Translations under genes and position numbers: made by a program
Assembly: GCF_024704835.1 (NCBI RefSeq)
Contig: NZ_JAMXBE010000008.1
Span: 1 to 64,000 of the forward strand
DNA length: 64,000 nucleotides
From: Parapedobacter tibetensis
GTDB lineage: Bacteria; Bacteroidota; Bacteroidia; Sphingobacteriales; Sphingobacteriaceae
Direction of reading: 5' to 3'
In this document: piece by piece, positions 44,365 through 52,745 of the stretch
Layout: every line of letters starts with the position of its first letter
Position numbering within the stretch: position 1 is the first letter of the stretch
Notes under the pieces: model-generated
The model's database searches: none
Told to the model about the DNA's origin: nothing
Seen by the model: the letters and a program-made list of their open reading frames with translations, nothing else

Positions 44365-44401
44365 TTCTTGCATTGATCAGGGCAAACACGTGAACGTTCT
44401 C

Positions 44402-45598
44402 TTATTCCAGAATGCTTAACCTCCCTTCCTTCAATTTGAATTTTAAACCGCTGGTGCTTTCGATCATGTATAGCACCGCAGATAGGTTTTTGTTTCTATC
44501 AATCCGAGCATATAGGCCTCCGGCCGGTACCGTAGCATAGTCAACCTCCACATCGTACCACCGCTCGACCTGCCGTAAGACATCTTTCAATTCGACGTCG
44601 TTGAACAGAAAATAGCCATTCTTCCAAGCGGCGTAATGGGTAGTATCCACGTCTTCAATCCGCATGGATTGACCGGTGAGCACCGATTGTTGGCCAGGTC
44701 GGATGGTTTTCGCTGATCCGGATTTGGGCATGATGCTAATGCTCCCCTTCACCAGTGTAGTCACCTTGGCTGGCTCGTTTTCATATGCGTTGACGTTGAA
44801 TGCTGTCCCAAGTACCTGTACAGATTGGCCGCGGCTTTCCACAATGAATGGCACGGTGGCATTTGGGCTGACCTCGAAGAACCCTTCGCCATCCAGTTCC
44901 ACCCGGCGCTCGCCACCGGCGAAGCGGGTGGGGTAGCGCAAGGACGATGCCGCATTGAGCCAGACCTTACTGCCGTCCGGAAGTTTCACCCTGTATTGCC
45001 CCCCATTTGGCGTGGCGATGGTATTGAACGCGGCAGTCCCTTGGATATTATCGCCCGCCTGCACTTCATAGGTAACCATATCGTCATCGTCTTTAATGAT
45101 GTATACACCCTGTTGCTGCGCCAGCAGGCCGCTTCTCGTACTGTCCAGCTCGAGCACGCGGCCATCGGCAAGCCTCAGTGTGGCTCGGTTACTTCCTGGA
45201 AGCGCATCATCACCGTACTGGCTGGTGAGGCTAGGCTGCGCAGTGTCATTCGAAGTATAACGGTAAATGCCGATACCGACACCAAGTATTGCGAGGATAG
45301 CTGCCGCAACCGACACCCACCGTAGTGGCCTTGCTGTCCGAGCAGTCTTACCGTCTATCTCCAATCTCCGCTTAAATTCCTTGAGTGCCCCTTCCGTGTC
45401 CGTATCATGAAGTTCAGCAATGGCCTCGGCCAGATTGTTTTCGTCCACTATTAGGGCAAACAGCGCCTCGTTGCGTACGTTGCGTTTGCGCCAATATTCC
45501 AGCACTTCCCGCTCATCATCGGTAAGCGTGCCTTGCATATGCTTCCTGAGCAGTTGTACAATCTTGAAAGCATTATCCATACGGTTTTCGAGAGCCAT
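44402..45598 (-). CDS. FecR-family anti-sigma factor
   Basis: A 398-residue inner-membrane protein. The N-terminal cytoplasmic anti-sigma region is at residues 1-90 (LTDDEREVLEYWRKRN). One membrane helix, WVSVAAAILAILGVGIGIYRY, is at about 94-114. The periplasmic FecR domain contains TPNGGQYRVKLPDGSKVWLNAASSLRYP, RRVELDGEGFFEV and VQVLGTAFNVNAYE. The C-terminal DUF4974 ends in GLKFKLKEGRLSILE. It holds the ECF sigma factor until the STN domain of SusC reports ligand. It sits 71 bp downstream of the sigma gene and ahead of susC, the standard order. Confidence 0.94.
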   Translation of the reverse strand: MALENRMDNAFKIVQLLRKHMQGTLTDDEREVLEYWRKRNVRNEALFALIVDENNLAEAIAELHDTDTEGALKEFKRRLEIDGKTARTARPLRWVSVAAAILAILGVGIGIYRYTSNDTAQPSLTSQYGDDALPGSNRATLRLADGRVLELDSTRSGLLAQQQGVYIIKDDDDMVTYEVQAGDNIQGTAAFNTIATPNGGQYRVKLPDGSKVWLNAASSLRYPTRFAGGERRVELDGEGFFEVSPNATVPFIVESRGQSVQVLGTAFNVNAYENEPAKVTTLVKGSISIMPKSGSAKTIRPGQQSVLTGQSMRIEDVDTTHYAAWKNGYFLFNDVELKDVLRQVERWYDVEVDYATVPAGGLYARIDRNKNLSAVLYMIESTSGLKFKLKEGRLSILE

Positions 45599-45669
45599 AG
45601 CCAGTGATACCTGTTTTTATTATAGAAACAGGAACAACGTGGGTTTTCTCTAAAGGAGGAGGAAAAATT

Positions 45670-46248
45670 TTAAATAAAAATCAGGAAATGACCAAAACCG
45701 CTACCGGAAAGGCGTTTTTTGAGCAGGGAAATGCCGCGTGATTTCTGGTTGTTCACGGTAGAAACGGTGACGCCAAGCGTCTTTGAAATCTCATTTGCCG
45801 AAAGCCCTTCTTCGTAAATCATCTTGATGACCTTCCGACATTGTTCTGGAAGCGTATCGATAACCTCGGATACTTCCCGCAACACTTCAGCGTAGATAAT
45901 CTCCGTGACCACCGCATCTTCAGTATCCTTGAAGTCGCCAAGGAATTGATTCTGGTGGGCGGTTCGTACCCTTTCTTTTTCGATATGGTTAAAACACGCG
46001 TTCTTCGTGGCGATGTAAAGAAATGCCTTAATGGAAGAAACCGAATCGAAGTTATCGCACCTATGCCATAGTTTCAGCATGGTATCCAATACGATTTCCT
46101 CGGCAATCCTCGGTTCATTGACCAAACGCCGGGCGAAAAAGCAGAGCGCAGGATGGAATTGCCTGAATAGGCTGTCATAGGCCACTTGATCTCCGTCCTG
46201 CAAGCGGTGTAGCAGATCTTTTTCTTCGAAGGCGTTGGGTAAAGCCAA
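45670..46248 (-). CDS. ECF RNA polymerase sigma factor (PUL type)
   Basis: 192 residues. Region 2 is visible as AYDSLFRQFHPALCFFARRLVNEPRIAEEIVLDTMLKLW; region 4 as VIDTLPEQCRKVIKMIYEEGLSANEISKTLGVTVSTVNNQKSRGISLLKK. This is the Bacteroidota FecI-like ECF class that drives susCD transcription when released by FecR. It is the first gene of the locus. About 100 bp upstream lies the IS30-type scar at 46320-46356. Confidence 0.92.
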   Translation of the reverse strand: MALPNAFEEKDLLHRLQDGDQVAYDSLFRQFHPALCFFARRLVNEPRIAEEIVLDTMLKLWHRCDNFDSVSSIKAFLYIATKNACFNHIEKERVRTAHQNQFLGDFKDTEDAVVTEIIYAEVLREVSEVIDTLPEQCRKVIKMIYEEGLSANEISKTLGVTVSTVNNQKSRGISLLKKRLSGSGFGHFLIFI

Positions 46249-46319
46249 AATATACTGGTTAGTTTCGGCTATAAAATTAATAATTTTTTAATACGAATGG
46301 AAATGAAGGATATATATAG

Positions 46320-46356
46320 GATTCAACTCACTAATGCAACTTTCTTATCTAAATTA
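46320..46356 (-). mobile_element. IS30-type 3' end scar
   Basis: A 37-bp segment matches 16831-16867 at 34 of 37 positions and, on the minus strand, encodes the same end NLDKKVALVS-stop as the IS30-type transposase remnant. Only this tip of the element remains, and it runs into the last codons of the adenylate cyclase gene, whose TAG stop is inside the repeat. It marks an old insertion or recombination junction. Confidence 0.55.
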
Positions 46357-47464
46357 TTGCTGTTGAGATTGACGGTTTTATTGCCATGAGTAAAATTTCT
46401 TGTTGTTTGCCTCTTAGTTTTATAACCCCAAGCTGTCGAGAAATAAAATCCTTTTCATAATCCAATATTGCCAATAGATCGGACGAAACGATCAGCTCTT
46501 CATTAAACGATTTGCATTCTCCTAAAATACGGGAAGTTGTGTTCAAAACATCTCCAGAATAGGTAATGTCTCGCTTAATGATTCCTATTTCTCCAGCAAC
46601 CATCTCTCCACAGTGAATACCTGCTTTAAACGAAGGAATTAGTCCATAACGTCCGATATACTTGTCTTTCTTTTCTTCTATATCCTTTTTCAAAGCGAAA
46701 AAACATTTCAGGCATTGTATATTTTCTATCCCTGCTCTAAATTTCCATACCACAACGACTTCATCCCCTACATACTGATAAATATTCCCGTTGTTTTCCA
46801 AAATGGGATCTGTGATATCTGCAAAAAAATCTTTGAGCAATGCATGGTAGGCCTCGTTTCCCAAACGCTCGGCGATTGCTGTAGATGAATTGATATCTAA
46901 AAACATGAATATCCGTTCTTCTCTTTTGGGGGTGTTGTATTTGCCTTTGATAATATTCCAAAAAGTATCGGGGCCAAACTTACTGTTCATCTGCATTAGC
47001 AACTGTGTGACGGCTACGATAAATGACCAAATCAACCCGTTTTTTAATGGATAACCATCAGTTACGAACGCATAGAACGCTTCCTTTGAAGCGGGGCTAA
47101 ACAATGGTTGTCCGGTTTGCAGCGGAACGATGACCGCCGCCATGATAAGGGTGATAATGGCTATTACAAAAACAAAAGAAATACTCACTACCAATATGGT
47201 ATATCCATATGGTTTGTCTCTGTATTTTACATTGACATAAAACACCAAAAGACTTCCACCCAATAATGCGCCTACCAAACCTGCGCCTACATTTCTCATC
47301 ACAGAAAGCATAAACGAATAGCTTTCTACTGGACCGTTTGAGATACCTGCATGGAGTATAAGATGATCGTAGATGGCAATAACAAAGCCCAACATCATCC
47401 ATACGATAATGATAATCAGAAGTTGTTTTAGCTTAATTTGTATGCCTTTCTTCATAACAAGCAT
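46349..47464 (-). CDS. Membrane-bound class III adenylate/guanylate cyclase
   Basis: 371 residues. Four hydrophobic segments form the N-terminal half (residues 12-35, 50-75, 85-115, 143-160). The catalytic domain starts at about residue 180: IFMFLDINSSTAIAERLG holds the first metal Asp, YQYVGDEVVVVWKF the second, IHCGEMVAGEIG is the glycine turn, and DITYSGDVLNTTSRI ends the core. It makes cAMP or cGMP. The C-terminus (KPSISTAII) ends inside an IS30-type scar, so a few native residues may have been replaced. Similar four-helix cyclases occur in many Bacteroidota. Confidence 0.88.
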   Translation of the reverse strand: MLVMKKGIQIKLKQLLIIIIVWMMLGFVIAIYDHLILHAGISNGPVESYSFMLSVMRNVGAGLVGALLGGSLLVFYVNVKYRDKPYGYTILVVSISFVFVIAIITLIMAAVIVPLQTGQPLFSPASKEAFYAFVTDGYPLKNGLIWSFIVAVTQLLMQMNSKFGPDTFWNIIKGKYNTPKREERIFMFLDINSSTAIAERLGNEAYHALLKDFFADITDPILENNGNIYQYVGDEVVVVWKFRAGIENIQCLKCFFALKKDIEEKKDKYIGRYGLIPSFKAGIHCGEMVAGEIGIIKRDITYSGDVLNTTSRILGECKSFNEELIVSSDLLAILDYEKDFISRQLGVIKLRGKQQEILLMAIKPSISTAII

Positions 47465-47561
47465 AATTGGATGCAGGGTAATAGCAAGGCTAATATAATT
47501 ACTTTTTATTCTTTATTGATAAAATACTTAGCTAGGGAAGTAGTTGTAGGGTGGAATATGT

Positions 47562-47619
47562 AAAAAACGTCCATGCCATAGCGTCTACCAAACCAACTAT
47601 TGTAGTGCTAGGCATGGAC
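47562..47619 (-). terminator. Rho-independent terminator of the nuclease-like gene
   Basis: On the minus strand GTCCATGCC pairs with GGCATGGAC; inside it TAGC/GCTA and CTAC/GTAG extend the stem with two small bulges. The stem is followed by G and six T. It lies 58 bp after the stop of the endonuclease/exonuclease/phosphatase gene. The rest of 47465-47676 has no gene. Confidence 0.7.
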
Positions 47620-47676
47620 AACGCTAAAGTAAGGGGTATACTAGGATGGGACAATACCTATTTTTAGGTATTTGAT

Positions 47677-48627
47677 TCAAGTCAAAAACTCCGCCCATAG
47701 CGGAAAATGGTCGCTAATCCTCCAGGACAGCTGGCTTTCGGGATAATTCCTTGATAATAGCAGCTTGTCTCTGAAATCATAAACCCCGCCCCTACCGTAC
47801 ACCATCGAAAGCTCGCCATCGAACCAGGCAATCTGGTCGTAAAAGCTGTATGCCTTTTTGAAAACGGTACGGTCGATATCTTGCAAATCGTCCGGTACAT
47901 GCAACCCCCGTGAAATAAATGCTTCATACGTTGGGTCGCCTGCTTTCACGATATTGAAATCCCCCAGTGTGATAAGACTGTGATTCCACTTATGCAGATC
48001 ATCCGCCCAATCACGTATCCACTCGGCAATGGCTCGAAGTTCCGGTATCCGGCTTGCCGATGTACCATAAAGCACGTGGAGAGTGAGCAACACGAACGTT
48101 TTGCCGCCTGCAAGAAAGCTCACACCATAAGGTGTCCTTGCAAACTGTCGTTCGAGCGCATGGTTGCCGATAGCTTTGTTTGCGTGCAATACATCATCTG
48201 GTATGACAATTTCGCAGGCAAGGCCAGATAGTTTCACTTTCCTTGAATCGAACAAAAATGCCAGCCGCTCATCGTTACCCGGATTGCCTTTCGTCACATC
48301 CGTCATTAAAAAGCTCCAATGCGGTCCCAGCAACTTGAGCGCATGACGCAGCGCTTTCAATTCGCCTTTGACTTCCTGCACGGCAATGATATCGAAACGT
48401 TTCAGTACCTCCACAATGCAAAGCAGGCTGTGCAGGTCACGCTTTGGGCTTTGGCTATCTGTAGCCTCCCATTCTTCGGTAAGCCCACCGAAGGCACGGA
48501 TGTTCCAAGTGCAGATCAGGATATTCTTATCCAGTTTCTTCGCGGGTATTCGCTCATCCAGATCCGCAGCGAGGACGTTGAACTCTTCTCGTATTTCCTG
48601 TGGGGGTGTATCCGTAATTTTAGGCAT
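47677..48627 (-). CDS. Endonuclease/exonuclease/phosphatase family protein
   Basis: 316 residues from the ATG at 48627; the frame extends 28 codons up into the YjbR gene. Family motifs: ICTWNIRAFGG (Asn), DIIAVQEVKG (metal Glu), LLTLHVLYGT, LITLGDFNIVKAGDP (Asp-Phe-Asn) and the final SDHFPLWAEF (Asp-His pair). All catalytic positions of the DNase-I-like fold are present. No signal peptide is seen. It may act on nucleic acid or on a phosphoester; the substrate is not readable. It follows the YjbR gene by 22 bp and ends at a strong terminator. Confidence 0.87.
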   Translation of the reverse strand: MPKITDTPPQEIREEFNVLAADLDERIPAKKLDKNILICTWNIRAFGGLTEEWEATDSQSPKRDLHSLLCIVEVLKRFDIIAVQEVKGELKALRHALKLLGPHWSFLMTDVTKGNPGNDERLAFLFDSRKVKLSGLACEIVIPDDVLHANKAIGNHALERQFARTPYGVSFLAGGKTFVLLTLHVLYGTSASRIPELRAIAEWIRDWADDLHKWNHSLITLGDFNIVKAGDPTYEAFISRGLHVPDDLQDIDRTVFKKAYSFYDQIAWFDGELSMVYGRGGVYDFRDKLLLSRNYPESQLSWRISDHFPLWAEFLT

Positions 48628-48649
48628 GACAAAGGTTTTAAGATGGGTT

Positions 48650-48982
48650 TTATTGCTTTTTCTTTGGTTTAACCTTGAATACATCCTTGTAAGCAGTATC
48701 CAAGGCATCAAGCATCAGCTCATGGGGGATCTTTTGGAGCTCAAAGGTTGTCCAACCTTGTTGCCCCCATTTATTAGGGATGGGATAAATTGCCCCCTTA
48801 CCAAACGAACAAAAGGCAGATTGGTCGGCCTCGGGCAACTTTAGGTTGGCTGTACCGCTCTCCTCATGCAAGGAAGCAAAAATCCTTTTGTTTTCTACCT
48901 TGAAGGCTGCTCTGTCAAAATGGGGATTTTCAATTGTCCCAGGAAAGGATAGCGCCAGGTCCCTGAATGCTCTTGTTGTCAT
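48650..48982 (-). CDS. MmcQ/YjbR-family protein
   Basis: A 110-residue protein of the MmcQ/YjbR (CyaY-like fold) family. RDLALSFPGTIENPHFDRAAFKVENKRIFASL is the N-terminal signature, GWTTFELQKIPHELMLDALDTAY the C-terminal helix, and a basic tail (KVKPKKKQ) ends it. Family members are called DNA-binding on structural grounds. It is probably cotranscribed with the nuclease-like gene downstream. Confidence 0.85.
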   Translation of the reverse strand: MTTRAFRDLALSFPGTIENPHFDRAAFKVENKRIFASLHEESGTANLKLPEADQSAFCSFGKGAIYPIPNKWGQQGWTTFELQKIPHELMLDALDTAYKDVFKVKPKKKQ

Positions 48983-49158
48983 CTTGGCTGAATGTTGGTT
49001 ATCATCAAACTTAACTAATATTTCTTTTTTTCACAAGCGTTATTTTTTTTGGTTTTCATACAACCGTTGCAAAAAATGAAAATTTTTTGAAATGTTTTCG
49101 ACCCTTATTCGTCTATATCATTAAGCGGCAAACAGAATTATGTTCAATGGCATATGTA

Positions 49159-49707
49159 ATGATCGATGAAAAGCAAAGTAAAATCTCAATAACTATCAAA
49201 TCTTATGGAAAGGGGTTGCTTAGCTTTATTAGAAAACGGGTGAGTAATGATGCCGATGCCGAGGATGTGCTGCAAGATGTCTGGTACCGGTTGAGTTCAA
49301 TCATTAATTCGCAGCCGGTTGAACAAATTGGGGCTTGGCTTTATCGGGTGGCAAAGAATAGGATCATTGATAAACACCGGAAAAAAACGGAATTGCCATG
49401 GCAGGATAGGGAAAATGATGATGAGAATAGTCTTGGGTTTGGCGATGTATTTGCCATAGCCGATAGCAATCCCGAAACGGAATATCAGGAACGCATGGTA
49501 TGGCAGCAGCTCCACTTAGCCTTGGATGAGTTGCCGCCCGAACAAAGAAATGTGTTTGTGTGGCATGAATTGGAAGGGACACCATTTGCCGAGATTGCCG
49601 CCATGACCGGAGAACCGGTGGGCAAATTGATTTCTCGAAAACGTTATGCTGTGTTGCACTTGAGAAAACGGATGAAAGTTTATTATGATGAATTAGTTGA
49701 TAGATAA
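49159..49707 (+). CDS. ECF RNA polymerase sigma factor
   Basis: 182 residues from the ATG at 49159; other ATGs at 49147 and 49087 are possible. Region 2: GKGLLSFIRKRVSNDADAEDVLQDVWYRLS, GAWLYRVAKNRIIDKHRKK. Region 4: LDELPPEQRNVFVWHELEGTPFAEIAAMTGEPVGKLISRKRYAVLHLRKRM. It belongs to a Bacteroidota ECF group without a FecR partner. Two small genes follow at 9 and 7 bp, a membrane protein and a 74-residue protein, which may regulate it or be its conserved partners. Confidence 0.9.
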   Translation: MIDEKQSKISITIKSYGKGLLSFIRKRVSNDADAEDVLQDVWYRLSSIINSQPVEQIGAWLYRVAKNRIIDKHRKKTELPWQDRENDDENSLGFGDVFAIADSNPETEYQERMVWQQLHLALDELPPEQRNVFVWHELEGTPFAEIAAMTGEPVGKLISRKRYAVLHLRKRMKVYYDELVDR

Positions 49708-49716
49708 ATACAGAAA

Positions 49717-50097
49717 ATGATGAAAAGGATGTATAGAAGTAAAATGCGATTTATTGTCATCCCCATATTGGGTGTTGCTTTCGTGTTTTTGGTGAGCTAC
49801 CTGGTAATGTTTTTATGGAATTATACGTTGCCAGAACTATTTGACGTAAGAACTATAAACCTATGGCAATCCATGGCGCTGTTCGTATTATGTAAAATCC
49901 TCTTCGGTTTTGGAAAGGGGGGGCCTAGAGGAGGTGGCCCGCCATGGATGAGAAAATCTGGATACAGAAAGTCTAGTGGACTGAATGAAGAGGAAAGAGA
50001 AAAAATGAAAACCTATATGCGTTCCAAATGGTGTGATTGGGATGACCCTACGTTAGCGGCAGACAAAAACGACAATATTGAAAATCATGAAAAATAA
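49717..50097 (+). CDS. Small membrane protein linked to ECF sigma factor
   Basis: 126 residues with two membrane helices (about residues 11-32 and 48-65), the first after a basic N-terminus. They are followed by a cytoplasmic Gly-rich turn (GKGGPRGGGPPWMRKSG) and an acidic/basic helix (LNEEEREKMKTYMRSKWC). The position right behind an ECF sigma gene makes an anti-sigma or co-regulator role possible, but no anti-sigma motif is recognised. It could equally be a metal- or envelope-stress membrane protein. Confidence 0.65.
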   Translation: MMKRMYRSKMRFIVIPILGVAFVFLVSYLVMFLWNYTLPELFDVRTINLWQSMALFVLCKILFGFGKGGPRGGGPPWMRKSGYRKSSGLNEEEREKMKTYMRSKWCDWDDPTLAADKNDNIENHEK

Positions 50098-50104
50098 ATG
50101 AGTC

Positions 50105-50329
50105 ATGGATCAAATATTCATATTCAAAACAAACGTAAGTGCCCAGGAGCAAGTACAAAAGGTAGCGGCCTTATTGGGGTCGATGACGTTGATCAAACAA
50201 TGGAATTTCGATTTGGAAGACTGCGACCGGGTTTTAAGGGTAGTTTCTTTAAATCTGCAACCCGCATTGATTGAAAATCTGCTTCGACAAGAAGGCATAG
50301 ACTGCGAACATATGGAATACCAATTATAA
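50105..50329 (+). CDS. Small HMA-fold-like protein
   Basis: A 74-residue soluble protein: IFIFKTNVSAQEQVQKVAALLGSM, then WNFDLEDCDRVLRVVSLN and ALIENLLRQEGIDCEHM. The beta-alpha-beta-beta-alpha-beta order and length match the heavy-metal-associated ferredoxin-like fold. The CxxC metal motif is absent, so a metal chaperone role is not supported. It is the third gene of the sigma-membrane-HMA-like set. Confidence 0.6.
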   Translation: MDQIFIFKTNVSAQEQVQKVAALLGSMTLIKQWNFDLEDCDRVLRVVSLNLQPALIENLLRQEGIDCEHMEYQL

Positions 50330-50574
50330 TTGGTTATCTCCATTGCCCTAAGAATTTATATTGATTTACCGAGCCAGTGATATTATTGGGCTATTGCGAT
50401 ATGGAATCCTTTCCATATTTCCATTATAGTCGAGGAAGCGTTGCTTGATTCGCGAATCCCATAGCATTGAAGAAAGCTGTTTGTAAACATCCATACAAGG
50501 TGTGATCGCTACCGAGTGGCGTGTGTAAAATTTTCGATTTAATCTCCTAAAAATTCCTGAATCGGATTTTTTAT

Positions 50575-50582
50575 AGTAGGTT
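50575..50582 (+). promoter_or_regulatory. Candidate promoter -7 element of the NrnA-like gene
   Basis: TAGGTTTG fits the Bacteroidota -7 consensus TAnnTTTG exactly and lies 20 bp before the ATG at 50603. No convincing TTTG -33 box was found. The stretch 50330-50574 has no supported gene. Confidence 0.4.
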
Positions 50583-50602
50583 TGCACACTTTTAGCATTT
50601 AA

Positions 50603-51610
50603 ATGTTTACACCAGAAACGCTTAAGAAGGAACTTAACGCCCCAAAACATATTGTTGTCACCACGCACCATAAACCTGATGGGGATGCATTGGGTTCATC
50701 ATTGGCAATTTACCATTGGTTGAAAGCAAAAGGCCATGTCGTATATGTCATCGTGCCTTCGGATTTCCCCATTTTCTTTGACTGGCTACCAGGTAGACAG
50801 GATGTGAAGATATACATGGAAGATAAATCAGCGAATGATGCATTGATTGCTGATGCCGATATGATTTTCTGTTTGGATTTCAATGGGCTTGCCCGTATCA
50901 ACGCCATGGAACAGGCCGTGAGAAGCGCTGCGGGAACCAAGATCATGATTGACCATCATTTAGAGCCGGAAGGCTTTGATGACTACCGGCATTGGGACAG
51001 TGGTGCGGCTGCATCTGCTCAGTTGGTCTATGATTTCATCGTCGATGTGATGGACGATCACCAAGCCATCACCCTGGATATGGCTACTTGCCTATATACG
51101 GGAATCATGACAGACACAGGCTCTTTCCGTTTCCGAACCACCACATCATCGGTGCATTCGATTGTAGCCGATCTCATCACGCTGGGTGCCAAAAATTGGG
51201 AAATCCATGAGCATGTATACAACAGCTTTTCGGAAAACCACTTGAAATTCCTAGGGTTTTGCTTATTGAACAGGCTGGAAGTGCTGCATGAATATCATAC
51301 GGCACTATTCAGCATTTCCCGGCAGGACCTCAACCGCTTCCAAACAACTACAGGCGATACGGAAGGATTGGTAAACTACGCGTTGGCCATCAGTGGCATG
51401 AAGCTTGCCGCACTTATCATCGATCGCACAGAGCAAGTAAAACTTTCCCTGCGATCTGTTGGGGATTTTCCATGCAATGAGGTTTGTAAAAAATATTTCA
51501 ACGGCGGAGGGCATCGCAATGCCTCGGGAGGTAATTCTAATGAGCCTCTGGACAAAGTGGTTGAGCAATTCAAATCGATATTGCCGGAATATAAAGAACG
51601 TTTAACATAA
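50603..51610 (+). CDS. nrnA: DHH-family phosphoesterase (NrnA/nanoRNase-like)
   Basis: 335 residues. The DHH motifs are VTTHHKPDGDALGSS (metal His/Asp cluster), IFCLDFNG, MIDHHLEPEG (the DHH triad) and TGIMTDTGSFRF. The C-terminal DHHA1 domain ends in GGGHRNASGG. Members degrade 2-5-nt RNA and may dephosphorylate pAp. Placement between the sigma locus and the FKBP gene, 21 bp before the latter, suggests a two-gene unit. The symbol is by family; the exact substrate is not proved. Confidence 0.88.
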   Translation: MFTPETLKKELNAPKHIVVTTHHKPDGDALGSSLAIYHWLKAKGHVVYVIVPSDFPIFFDWLPGRQDVKIYMEDKSANDALIADADMIFCLDFNGLARINAMEQAVRSAAGTKIMIDHHLEPEGFDDYRHWDSGAAASAQLVYDFIVDVMDDHQAITLDMATCLYTGIMTDTGSFRFRTTTSSVHSIVADLITLGAKNWEIHEHVYNSFSENHLKFLGFCLLNRLEVLHEYHTALFSISRQDLNRFQTTTGDTEGLVNYALAISGMKLAALIIDRTEQVKLSLRSVGDFPCNEVCKKYFNGGGHRNASGGNSNEPLDKVVEQFKSILPEYKERLT

Positions 51611-51631
51611 TAATTAATCACACAAAAAAAA

Positions 51632-52591
51632 ATGAAGAAATCACTTTTAATTTTAGGACTTGCAGTGTTGGTTTTGACCGGCGCATGCCAGCAATTCAAA
51701 ACCGATGAAGGGGGCTTGCAATACAAAATTGCAAAAGATAATGGGCAGCCGAAAGCACAATCAGGCGACTTGCTTTCTGTGGAGATGACGGTAACCACCG
51801 ACCGGGACTCGGTGCTTTCAAGTACATATAAAATAGGGCTTCCACAAATTATCAATATTGCACCAGACACAATCCCCGGATTGTATGCCGGCGATTATAA
51901 CTCCATGTTCAAGATGCTCGGCGAAGGCGATAGCGCTGTGTTTAAGCTTGACCTGGACACCATGGCTGCCAAAACCATGCAGCCCAAACCCGAGTTTGCG
52001 GACAAGTTTGTCACGTTCAACGTGAAAGTAAATAAGCATTTCAAAAAGGGTGAGCTGACCGATAGCGCATTGTATGCCGAGGTAAATACGTATTTCGACG
52101 GCGAAATCGAAAAACTGAAATTGGCCGAAGAGAGCAAAATCGACAATTACATCAAAAAGAATAACCTGGAACCGACGAAAACGGCTTCCGGACTGCAATA
52201 CATCATCACCGAGGAGGGTACAGGCGAAAAGCCTGCAGCCGGCGATACGGTGCAGGTAAATTACACCGGTACGCTGATCAGCAGCGGGGAGGTATTCGAT
52301 ACCTCTATTAAGGAAGTGGCCGAAAAGAGCAACATCTATAATGCCATGCGTCCCTACGAGCCAGCTAAATTCGCCATCGGTGTACGCCAGGTTATCCCCG
52401 GATGGGATGAAGGCTTATTACTAATGGCCAAGGGAAGCAAGGCCAAATTAATTGTCCCTTCTGAATTGGGATATGGTGAACGCGGAGACGGACGGGGAGT
52501 CATACCCCCATTCGCACCATTGATATTCGACGTCGAATTAGTCGACGTCCTGAAATCCAAACCAGCGGAGCAGGACAGCACAGCAAACTAA
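51632..52591 (+). CDS. FKBP-type peptidyl-prolyl isomerase lipoprotein
   Basis: 319 residues with a lipoprotein signal (LVLTGACQQ, Cys at about 20). An N-terminal region of about 150 residues contains a degenerate FKBP-like fold (GGLQYKIAKDNG; SGDLLSVEMTV), followed by a helical segment. A complete FKBP domain follows from about residue 185: TASGLQYIITEEGTGEKPAAGDTVQVNYTG, VFDTS, FAIGVRQVIPGWDEGLLLM, IPSELGYG-type VPSELGYGERG and a PPFAPLIFDVELVDV end. It probably helps periplasmic or surface proteins fold. A strong terminator follows. Confidence 0.92.
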   Translation: MKKSLLILGLAVLVLTGACQQFKTDEGGLQYKIAKDNGQPKAQSGDLLSVEMTVTTDRDSVLSSTYKIGLPQIINIAPDTIPGLYAGDYNSMFKMLGEGDSAVFKLDLDTMAAKTMQPKPEFADKFVTFNVKVNKHFKKGELTDSALYAEVNTYFDGEIEKLKLAEESKIDNYIKKNNLEPTKTASGLQYIITEEGTGEKPAAGDTVQVNYTGTLISSGEVFDTSIKEVAEKSNIYNAMRPYEPAKFAIGVRQVIPGWDEGLLLMAKGSKAKLIVPSELGYGERGDGRGVIPPFAPLIFDVELVDVLKSKPAEQDSTAN

Positions 52592-52597
52592 ATGACA

Positions 52598-52636
52598 GAA
52601 CGCCTTCCCTAAAAATACGGAAGGCGTTCTTGTTTT
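52598..52636 (+). terminator. Rho-independent terminator
   Basis: GAACGCCTTCC and GGAAGGCGTTC form a perfect 11-bp stem with a 10-nt loop, followed by TTGTTTT. It lies 7 bp after the stop of the FKBP gene and before the TatD gene promoter region. Confidence 0.9.
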
Positions 52637-52745
52637 GACTATATTTCGCCTTGAACACAAAAGAAAATTAATGTTTGTGAAAAAAATCAAGTTTATCTAA
52701 GTTTGTCTCTTACCTTCTTGGTCAATTCAATATAGCTAACACAAC

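Noticed and set aside
47569-47619. Hairpin with bulged bases resembling an integron attC site
   Set aside because: Lacks the GTTRRRY core and partner, and the T6 run on the minus strand right after a gene makes an intrinsic terminator the simpler reading.
50366-50671. Minus-strand 101-codon frame before the NrnA-like gene
   Set aside because: It reads antisense into the NrnA-like start, has a basic, Tyr/Arg-rich composition unlike the neighbouring genes, and has no recognisable family.
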